Below are positions 56,229 through 64,000 of a DNA stretch of 64,000 nt, in pieces. Below the pieces are notes generated by a model. It made no database searches, had not been told where the DNA came from, and saw nothing but the letters and a program-made list of their open reading frames with translations. Within the stretch, counting starts at the first letter, position 1; every line of letters begins with the position of its first letter. Source of the DNA: Mesorhabditis belari (taxonomy: Eukaryota; Nematoda; Chromadorea; Rhabditida; Rhabditidae); NCBI GenBank assembly GCA_958450365.1, contig CAUEEP010000078.1, forward strand, positions 124,001 to 188,000, written 5' to 3'. The position numbers and the translations under genes are program-made.

Positions 56229-58333
56229 ATGGCATTCGCGAGCCTCGCAACGAACACGACAGAAGCTTTCGTCACACTCGCCACAAACGATGACTACTCG
56301 CTCGGTGCCCTCGTTCTTGGATACTCGCTTCGAGAGGCAACCACCAGCAAGAAACTTCACTGCATGATTACAGAACAGGTTGGAGCTTCTTGTAGATTCG
56401 TGTGCTAAAGAAACGTTTGGGAACTTGGGAAATTTTTGAGCTTTGCCGGACAGGTCCGTTATTACTGTTGCCTTAAACAACAAAACGCTAAAAAGTTGAC
56501 TTTTTAAATAGTCCACTTTTGTAAGGCTTTTCTAATCATCTTAAGGCTTTGAATTGGTTATAAACATAGTAAATGGCTATCTTATAAACAATTTCTCGAG
56601 GAAATGGTGAAGATTTGATGATCTTTGAAACGATTAAACGAAAAGCCGTTTGTTACTCTTACAACTAGTTAGCATTGGTCAAATAGCAAGTTCCTGATCT
56701 AAATTCAATGCGAAGGAAAGTCAAGAACTTTTTAGCTGTTCAGTACTAAATCCTTATTTTTAGGTTACGACTCCTGTGCGCGAACAACTTCAACGGGTTT
56801 ATGACGATGTCTCGATTGTCGACGTGTTGGCCAGCAACGACGAAGCAAATTTGGCATTGATTGGACGTCCGGACTTGGCTCTCGCCTTTACCAAGCTCAA
56901 TTGCTGGCGACTTACGCAGTACTCGAAAGCCGTATTTTTGGATGCTGATACCTTGGTGAGTCTGCTTTCTTTTTTTTAGTGATTCTTTCATTTAGGTTTT
57001 GAGAAATGTTGACGAGCTTTTTTGAGCGAGAGGAATTTTCGGCCGCACCCGACATTGGATGGCCCGACTTCTTCAACTCTGGTGTTTTCGTGTATCGGCC
57101 AAATGAGGAGACATACCGTAAGCTTTAGGCAGCTTGAAGAAATGCAGCTGAAAGTGTTACGGAAAATCGTTGGATGAAGCATCTTTATGATATGTTAACT
57201 AATTTAGTATTTGTATGGATCATGAACCGTCTAACTTGAGCTAAATGACTACAATCTTTGTTTCTTTTTATTGGTCATCGATAACTTTTGATATTGAGGA
57301 GCCCTTTTGCACAAGGCGACTACTGAAGGATCGTTTGATGGTGCGGATCAAGGACTTCTCAACTCGTTCTTCTCTGGATGGCGAGAGGCGTCTTCGGCGT
57401 TCCGACTCTCTTTCATCTACAATGTGACTGGCGGAATCTTCTACACATATGCTGCTGCTTACAAAAAGTAACTGTTTTATTCCTTTCTTATGGAATGCTT
57501 TCTTTTAGACTTCGGGATCAAGTCAAAATCGTCCATTTCATCGGCACGCAGAAGCCCTGGCGAGGAGGCGTCGGCATCCAAATGCCCGAATTCGCTCAAA
57601 TTTGGCATCGGATCTACGAGCGTCATGTGGCAGGAACTGTCCCCGGATCATCTGGAACGGTACGTTTAAGAGTTTTGTGTGGTTTTTTGTTCAGAAGTTG
57701 AGGTGTGAGTCTGTAGTCGTGATAGTTGCATGAGAAATTTCATTTTGCATGTCAGTTCGAGTGTGTGTTGTTCCAGGGGTCGCAAGATGCCCATTCGATC
57801 GGCGCCTCTCCAACTCTGGTTGCCTTGCCCAAAGAGGTGCAAGTAAGTTGTGTGCTGCACAACCAAGCACCGCCAACTCTTCACGTTGATGCAAGCCCGT
57901 CCCGAATCGTCGTTTCACTTGAATCATCCCCAATTGTTGTGCATAAAGGCTCTTCTATCCCCATCTCTTCAGCAAATCCTCCCCATTTGCAGGCGTTGCC
58001 TTCAACTAACCCCGAACCGGCTCAATCCGACCAAACAGTGCCTGTTTGCCGAAAAGAGATCGAACAAGTGCGTGATTCTTTAATCGCTTGTAATTTGAAC
58101 CCTAATGAGGATTAAAGTGTTAAGCATGGAGACTTTTATAACGATGTGAGCTTAACTTTCCCATAGCTTTGCGATATCACCTAATGACTAATAATTTTTA
58201 TGCACAAATAACTATTTTGGTTTAGGAAACGATAGCAGAGAGCCGCAGTCGATGGGAGCAAGGACGACCCGATTTCACTGGCAAGGATGCTTTTGCCGAG
58301 ATTCAAGAGGCCCTCATGAAAAATCTCCAGTAA
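56229..58333 (+). CDS. gyg-1: glycogenin (self-glucosylating starter of glycogen)
   Basis: Eight exons: 56229-56378, 56764-56955, 56996-57117, 57299-57467, 57509-57659, 57777-57842, 57993-58067 and 58226-58333. Glycogenin is a GT8 glycosyltransferase that uses UDP-glucose to glucosylate its own Tyr and build the glycogen primer in the cytosol. Visible signatures: [19 protein letters not shown] (N-terminal nucleotide-binding strand), [15 protein letters not shown] with the metal-binding Dx[47 protein letters not shown] (acceptor Tyr region), [12 protein letters not shown], and a C-terminal [14 protein letters not shown] resembling the glycogen-synthase-binding tail. Exon 3 has a T6 run at 57018-57023 where five Ts would keep the frame; as written it hits TGA at once. 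All splice sites and the rest are intact (343 residues if the frame is kept). The 40-base intron 2 is typically nematode. TTTCTTTAG ends 4 bases before the ATG. Confidence 0.92.
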
Positions 58334-58573
58334 ATGGCTCGAATGCCCTCAACTTCTGTATTTTACTGTGCCATTGTTTGCTCATGTTGTTATTTCTAAA
58401 TTAAGTGTTTAGTTTTTGAATCCTTTTTTGTTTTTGAGACCCTCTAGAGTGAATCAAATTTTCATTTTGCTTTGTCATTGGAGCTGTTTAGTTTTTGTTT
58501 GTACGGTAACTGGTTGAGCCTTTGCTCAATTTTCCGGTGCTTTAAAGTTTTATACCTTTTAAAATATAGTTTT

Positions 58574-58602
58574 AATAAATGTTATTACAAAATGACAATA
58601 AA
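58574..58602 (+). promoter_or_regulatory. polyadenylation signals of glycogenin
   Basis: AATAAA occurs at 58574-58579 and again at 58597-58602, about 240-270 bases after the stop codon. These are the best poly(A) signals on the plus strand before the next element. Confidence 0.55.
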
Positions 58603-58619
58603 TGAATGTAGAGAATGAG

Positions 58620-59310
58620 CAAAAAAGAAAGTTATTTGAAGTGTTAGAAACATGGCAAGCTGGAAAATTTGTTTAATGGCTTGGAGCAGAACTAAGTTAC
58701 AAATCTTTTCAAATGAAATCATCGTTTGAAAAAGCAAGCAAGCATACAACTCGAGCAATTCCAAGGATCACTTATAAACCAGGTGGCTCCAGCTAAATGT
58801 ATCATGCAAACAATTTCACTATTTTTCACAAGTCCTCTAAAATAAAAATCTGGTGAACGGTCTGATGTTGCCGGATTCCTCCGTTAGGCCTGTATCTTCA
58901 ATCACCGCTTTTTTTTATTGGAATAATCTCACCAAACTTTTCAATAAAGAACTGCAATAAATAAAGAAGCATTGGCTACAGACGAATTTTCGGGAATAGA
59001 TACAAGATTGTTTCTCAAAATACAAACTATACTTTCAAATCTCGATCCAAGCAGTACAAAGTTGTTCTCCGAAACAACGGGTTCAGTTTCAATGAAAAGA
59101 GCCGGTAATGGAAATTGAGTTGGGAAAACCTTCTCGAGAAAGGATTCGATGAATATTTTGTAGAAAAAGTGGCCAACGATTTCGAGATGAGCCGGAAACT
59201 ATGTCGGGAATCAAAAAATCTCCTTTCCTCACGCACAATTGATGGAGTTCGATTTTCTCGTGATTCATTGTACCTCGCCATTGAATATTTTGACATTTTA
59301 TAGAAAAATA
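58620..59310. other. intergenic, one weak small frame
   Basis: A 62-codon plus-strand frame at 59115-59303 (MSWENLLEKGFDEYFVEKVA) has a protein-like amphipathic pattern but no supporting context. GTGAACGGTCTGATGTTGCC near 58852 resembles sequence near 60262, a hint of a dispersed repeat. Confidence 0.3.
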
Positions 59311-59316
59311 GATGTA

Positions 59317-60081
59317 CAGGGTTGGGCAAAATTATCCGGAAACCTTTTTGGAAAAGCTATCACACACTTAATTTTTCCCAAAATTTCAAGTGTTTTATAG
59401 ATAATTGTAGCCCTTAATCTTAGCTACATTTATCTACTAAAAACTTCTCAATCGGATGTTTACAACTCATTTATCAAGCCCTTGAATGAGCACTTGTCGA
59501 TCCCTACCCGGTGCAATGCCATTTTTGACGATTTTCTACGTAAAAAAATTGTTCGAAAAAGCTTTTGCCAACATTTATTTTATGCAAAAATATCATTTAA
59601 CACCATTAATAATATTAAAGATAACTTTCAACTGTTTTGGCTAACCTGTTATAACCAAAATCAAGCTGGTGACTAGCTTTTTTTGAAGACGCAGGGCAAA
59701 AGGTGAAATTTGATCATTTTTCGATATTTAGTTCACATGAGTTTCTCGTTATATTAGCTATAGGAATAGCGCTATAAAATTGTTGGAAATAATCTTTTAA
59801 ACAAATTATACACAGAGTTCCCTAAATAAAGTTCTTTTTTAGATCATTTTTAGGTAGAGAATCGTCAAAAATGCCAGCGCGCCGGTTAGGAATCGACTAG
59901 TGCTCATTGAAGTGCTCATAAAATTAGTTGTATATCTCGAATCGGGAAACTTTTTAGCAGATAAATGTAGCTAAGATTAAGGACTACAATTTCCTATATA
60001 ACACTTGATGCTTTGAAATAAATTAAGCGTGCGAGGACTACTTTTCAAAAAAGTTTTCCGGGTGGTTTTGCCTAAACCTGT
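59317..60081. mobile_element. 765-bp Tc1/mariner-type element
   Basis: Ends CAGGGTTGGGCAAAATTATC and inverted ...GGTTTTGCCTAAACCTG, with TA on both sides. Inner arms also pair (AATTGTAGCCCTTAATCTTA near 59403 with GCTAAGATTAAGGACTACAA near 59971). No intact transposase; a plus-strand frame at 59482-59676 is not recognisable as one. Confidence 0.82.
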
Positions 60082-60179
60082 ACAAATCAAATATGCATTA
60101 CATTGCTTTTATGCTTTTACTTGCTAAAATTACTGCCAAAATTACGTTTACTTGCTACATTGCTAAAATGCTTTTACGG

Positions 60180-60436
60180 AATATTAGCTATAGGAATAGC
60201 GCTATAAAATTGTTGGAAATAATCTTTTAAACAAAATTTTTATTTAGAAAAATCTAGTAAAAAACTAGTGAACGGTCTGAAGTGTGTTACTGGATTCAAA
60301 AATGGCAGCGCGCTGCCATTTTGCGCTGCAGCGCGCCAGATACTTTGAAATAACTGGATCAATACTTTGAAATAAATTAAGCGTGCGATAACCACTTTCC
60401 AAAAATGTTGTCCGGGTAATTTTGCCCAACCCTGTA
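60180..60436. mobile_element. truncated second copy of the 59.3-kb element
   Basis: ATATTAGCTATAGGAATAGC at 60181 repeats 59752, and the segment ends in a matching right terminus (GGGTAATTTTGCCCAACCCTG then TA). The left half is missing. It contains a GGCAGCGCGCTGCC palindrome at about 60303. Confidence 0.8.
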
Positions 60437-60639
60437 ATTTGAAGAATTTGGATAGTGCAAATCAATTACTCTTTGGCACACACAAAAAAAAAGTCAGTTC
60501 AGCAGTCAGCCCAGAATTTGTAGTGGCTCCTGGTGATTATGGTGGTGCCAAAGTGAATATTTTGGGCGGGCAAATTTCTCATATTTTTTCACTTTGTCCC
60601 GATTTCATGACTCCCGATTACATGAAAATTTCTAAGCCA

Positions 60640-60897
60640 CCATGGCGCTACCAGGCCACCACCAAAGGCCCACCACCAAAGGCCCCCCAAAAGACCCCCC
60701 AAAGGCCCACCACCAAGGCCCCACCCACCCAACCACCCCAACCCACAAACCCACCACGCCCACCAAAGCCCCCCAATGGCCCACCACCAAATGGCCCACC
60801 ACCAAATGGCCCACCACCAAATGGCCCACCACCAAATGGCCCACCACCAAATGGCCCACCACCAAATGGCCCACCACCAAATGGCCCACCACCATGA
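60640..60897. repeat. 15-bp satellite CCACCACCAAATGGC plus CCA-rich prefix
   Basis: Eight to nine perfect units at about 60771-60894, preceded by irregular CCACC/AAGGCCC. All six frames are open and repetitive (PPPNG, MAHHQ, VVGHL). The 152-codon plus frame starting at 60439 runs from element debris into the satellite and is not credible as a gene. Confidence 0.93.
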
Positions 60898-60899
60898 GG

Positions 60900-61600
60900 C
60901 TTTTGCCATAAAATTAAAACTTTCTACTGGCGTCGTGGTGCATAATAAACACTATCAGGATAACTAAAAATTTAAACCATACATTTTATTGATCAGCGTT
61001 TCCTTGGAAAAACAGGGGACTTCTTTAAAAAAAGGAGAGTTGAAAATCTTTTATATACGACAGATTATCATTTAAAGTGGATTGATAAAGTGTTTATCCA
61101 TCTACATTATATGATAATCTGTGATTAGTTAAAAAACTTTGTCTATGACAACTCTAATATGACACCACGATCCCAGTAAAAAGTTTTAATTTTTTGGTAA
61201 AAGTCTCATGGTTGTGGCTCCCAAATTGCCAGCTTTTCAGATTCAAGAGAATATTTAAGTTATTGAAATCATTTAAGTTATTGAAATTGAGAAAGAAGCG
61301 ATTGGCTGACCACGGTAAAGTGACAAGCTGAAACACACGAGGTTTCAAGCTGCAGTTGGTTATCAAAAACTTAACAAGTTCACAAAAAGAGCAAAACGAT
61401 TAGACTTGTTGATTTTCTAAAAAAGATTAACGTTAAATTAAACCAGATTCAGGCTCTTCAATAACAAACAAACCATAAAGACGAGAAAACCATAGAAAGT
61501 CGTGAAACACTCGAATGCATTTCCACTTCTTCTTTCCCAATATCCCACAATATCCCGCGGGTGAGCATCACGGTGAGAATGTTTGCTAAAAACCTTAGTG
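60900..61600. other. gene-free stretch
   Basis: AT-rich, with an inverted pair TACGACAGATTATCATTTAA / TATATGATAATCTGTGA at 61057-61122 and TCATGGTTGTGGCTCCC-type unique sequence. No gene. Confidence 0.4.
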
Positions 61601-61606
61601 ACTAGT

Positions 61607-61758
61607 TGGATACACCGGTGCTTTTATGGGTCGGCGCCGGAATTCGAACCCACGACCGCTCACTTACCAGGCGAACGCTCTACCAATGAGCTACACCGAT
61701 CCCATTGCAATGGGCACATTGCGTTATGCCAAGGCAATGCATTGCCTTATGCCTTACT
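61607..61758 (-). mobile_element. tRNA-derived SINE, copy 3 (best preserved)
   Basis: The minus strand gives a near-complete tRNA: ATCGGTG acceptor, TA, D arm GCTC-ATTGGTA-GAGC, anticodon arm TTCGC-CTGGTAA-GTGAG with anticodon GGT (Thr), B box GGGTTCGAATTCC and CGCCGAC acceptor, followed by CCCATAAAAGCACCGGTG. The direct repeat TGACTAGT on both sides (61599-61606 and 61759-61766) looks like a target-site duplication. The extra 5' leader beyond the tRNA start and the body mark it as a SINE and not a gene. Confidence 0.82.
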
Positions 61759-61766
61759 GACTAGTC

Positions 61767-62670
61767 GCTAATGACAATGAATATATGAGAGAAGATTCTT
61801 GTCACTTTTTTTTGTTGACATTAAATTTAGAAATCTTTTCGCAAAGATTGAGAGTGGGGGAGATCTTTTTACGATAACGGCGTTTCACTCTTCTGTCCCC
61901 CGCTTCCCTTCTGTCCCCCAAGCATCTAAAAGATTTCTCTTTAATATTTGAACCCATCTTTCAATCAACTTTGTAAGGATTTGCAGTGCTAATTCCCATA
62001 GCTATCATCAAGGCCATTTCAGTGAGTAGGGGAGAGGAATGGGAAAGAGAATAGACAAGAATAGAAAAGGCTGTTGAACTTATGATGGCTATGAGAAAAA
62101 TTCCGTAACTTTTCTCACTACCCGAGTCGGGTCAATAGCTGCGGGCACAAAAGGAGATATGTAGAGATCGGTGTGGCGATCGGATCAAGGCCATTTCAGT
62201 GAGTAGGGGAGGGGAATGGGAAAGAGAATAGACAAGAAAGGGTCACTCACACATCGATTCCCTTGCCTGTGTCTGTGTTGGATGTGTTTCCCCCGCCGCT
62301 GAACCTCTCGACTTTTTCAGTCTCCCCTTTCTCTATCCTTAAAAATGAGTGACACGTGGTTCTCCCGTAAATGGAACGTTTTTTGGGTTTTGTCCATTTT
62401 ACTCAATTCTTCTCTTCTTGTAGTCTACTTTGGGTCTTTGGGACTGTGAAAGTTGACAGTTTTTGATTCTTTACAACCTTATCCTTTCTGTATCATTTCT
62501 CATTGTACAGAAATTTCCATGCTTTGTTAATGTATTCCATTCTTTAAGTGCTAAAGCCTTAAAATCTAGGCATCTTTGTCAATTTTTCAAACATTACAAC
62601 AACGTTCAAACATTGTATAGTATGTTTCTCTAGTTGTAAGTAACTTTTGGCACATTAATCCTCAATGAGT
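61767..62670. other. gene-free stretch with a local duplication
   Basis: ATCAAGGCCATTTCAGTGAG and the following 30 bases occur twice (about 62008-62062 and 62185-62238). No gene or RNA recognised. Confidence 0.5.
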
Positions 62671-62689
62671 TAAACGGCTGGATGTCTTT

Positions 62690-63390
62690 AAAAGGAAGCG
62701 TATATAAGGCAGCATATATAAGACGGCGTATATAAGGCAACGTAGATAAAGCAGCGTATATAAGGCAACGTATATAAGACGGCGTATATAAGGCAACGTA
62801 TATAAAGCAGCGTATATAAGGCAACGTATATAAGGCAGCGTATATAAGGCGCCGTATATAAGGCGCGTATATAAGGCAGCGTATATAAGGCAGCGTATAT
62901 AAGGCGCGTATATAAGGGGTATATAAGGCGCGTATATGCCGGGAGCGTGGCAGAGGTAGGAAAGGCGGTTATAAGGCAAGGTATAAAGGCACGTAAAAAG
63001 GCGCGTATATAAGGGGTATATAATGCAGCTATATAAGGGCGTATATAAGCAGCGTATATAAGTCGGCGTATATAAGGCAACGTATATAAGGCAGCGTATA
63101 TAAGGCGGGGGCCTATATAAGGCAGCGTATATAAGCGCTTTAAAGGCAGCGTATAGGGCGTATATAAGGCAGCCTATATAAGGCAGCGTGTATAAGGCAA
63201 CGTATATAAGGCAACGTATATAAGGCAACGTATATAAGGCAGCGTATATAAGGCAGTGTATATAAGGCAGCCTATATAAGGCAGCGTATATAAGGCAGCG
63301 TATATAAGGCAGCGTATATAATGCAGCCTATATAAGGCAGCGTATATAAGGCAGCGTATATAAGTCGGCGTATATAAGGCGTATCACAAG
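62690..63390. repeat. 14-bp satellite GGCAGCGTATATAA, locus 2
   Basis: About 700 bases of the same unit as 36.7 kb, more degraded in the middle (62920-63060). The left flank AAACGGCTGGATGTCTTTAA matches locus 1. Minus-strand frames of up to 188 codons (Tyr-Ile-Arg-Cys-Leu repeats) are artefacts of the satellite. Confidence 0.94.
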
Positions 63391-63631
63391 GCTCAGCCAA
63401 TAATACACAAAATTGGGCTAGTTCAAACTAAACTGGAGCATTGATTACGGTAGTTCTCTTTCATTGTTTTATGCATTATTTGAGATAAATGCACTCAATT
63501 CGTTTTATGCAATCATTTACTTTTTAAACCTTTTCGACTACCGTAGTCACCTGTAGACTTTCAAATCGCAGAGTCTCATTGTTCTCAGAAACACACTCTA
63601 TCAAACATTTTTCAATTTTTCCTCCAGATCA

Positions 63632-64000
63632 ATGATCTCAACCTTGTGGCTGACGCTCGATGCGGTCGGCTCGTTTCTGCTCGGTCTCGTCCTCTTCACC
63701 GTCCCACATATTGCCGGGAATTTCATCTTTGTATGTGATTTAACTAGAATCACTATAGCAGAGTATAAAATTGTGCATTTTTGCAAATTGTGCAATTCTT
63801 TGCAAAAACAAAGCCTTCTAGCAACGGGAAACTGATGGCGTGCATTGGCATTTGATTCGTTGTGTTGGAGGACAATTCATGGCTGCCGCGTTGGCCTCGT
63901 ATTTGTTGAAGAACTCGAATAAGGTTTGAATAAAAATAGATTGTCGAAAAGCCGTTGATTTTCACAACCACTAGAAGGTGCGCTTAAGAAAAATGATCGT
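63632..64000 (+). CDS. small multi-pass membrane protein, 5' part (runs off the window)
   Basis: Exon 1 63632-63730 follows CCTCCAG four bases before the ATG and encodes MISTLWLTLDAVGSFLLGLV and on to a GTATGT donor. Exon 2 63822-63923 (acceptor CTTCTAG) reads QRETDGVHWHLIRCVGGQFM, then AAALASYLLKN. Exon 3 begins 63975 (KVRLRKMI) and continues past the edge. All three join in phase 0. Two hydrophobic segments separated by a short RETDG loop suggest a compact membrane protein. I do not recognise the family. Confidence 0.7.

Noticed and set aside
60439..60897. 152-codon Pro-rich frame (PPPNG repeats), extensin- or mucin-like at first sight
   Set aside because: Starts inside the remnant of a Tc1/mariner-type element and consists mostly of a 15-bp satellite open in all six frames.
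61630..61703. Functional tRNA-Thr(GGT) gene on the minus strand
   Set aside because: Stems nearly close, but mismatches in the acceptor and T stems, a target-site duplication around a larger unit and shared non-tRNA flanks favour a SINE copy.
62662..63228. 188- and 130-codon minus-strand frames
   Set aside because: Same 14-bp satellite; the frame shifts freely with unit-length variants.

Overview
The window looks like a nematode nuclear genome: AT-rich, intron-dense and full of repeats. The evidence is an interstitial array of the nematode telomere hexamer TTAGGC, introns as short as about 40 bases ending in TTTCAG, a GATA factor whose finger reads [11 protein letters not shown] (ELT-3/END type), a small KR-processed neuropeptide precursor, and many Tc1/mariner-type elements with TA target sites. 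I cannot name the genus. Nothing suggests a bacterium, plasmid, CRISPR array or virus. All gene models below were built by hand from splice phase and have no transcript support.

Layout. 0.1-1.0 kb: 5' part of a Gln/Gly/Pro-rich protein gene (minus). 1-11 kb: no convincing host gene; a tRNA-derived SINE, several MITEs, a 35-bp minisatellite and a broken Tc1/Tc3-like transposase. 11-25 kb: an ELT-3-like GATA gene (minus) with a probable first exon 8 kb upstream and introns loaded with satellites and MITEs. 27-28 kb: two exons of an unrecognised minus-strand gene. 29-38 kb: a 1.2-kb palindrome, foldback elements and a 14-bp TATATAA-containing satellite. 38.5-41.7 kb: a single-pass membrane protein with a six-cysteine CX/WBP1-like ectodomain (plus). 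42.9-47.3 kb: four exons that are either a small separate gene or an alternative cytoplasmic tail for that protein; the last intron holds an almost perfect 9-bp satellite of about 84 units. 47.9-48.6 kb: an allatostatin-C-like neuropeptide precursor (minus). 50-53 kb: weak minus-strand exon candidates. 56.2-58.3 kb: glycogenin (plus), complete except for one extra T in a homopolymer. 59-63.4 kb: Tc1/mariner-type element, SINE and a second 14-bp satellite locus. 63.6 kb to the end: start of a small membrane-protein gene (plus).

The genes are not functionally linked: an epidermal/endodermal-type transcription factor, a membrane protein, a secreted peptide and the primer of glycogen synthesis. 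The main story of the window is repeat biology: at least eight MITE/foldback families, a SINE family, two dozen or so independent satellites, and several open reading frames that exist only because satellite periods happen to lack stop codons.
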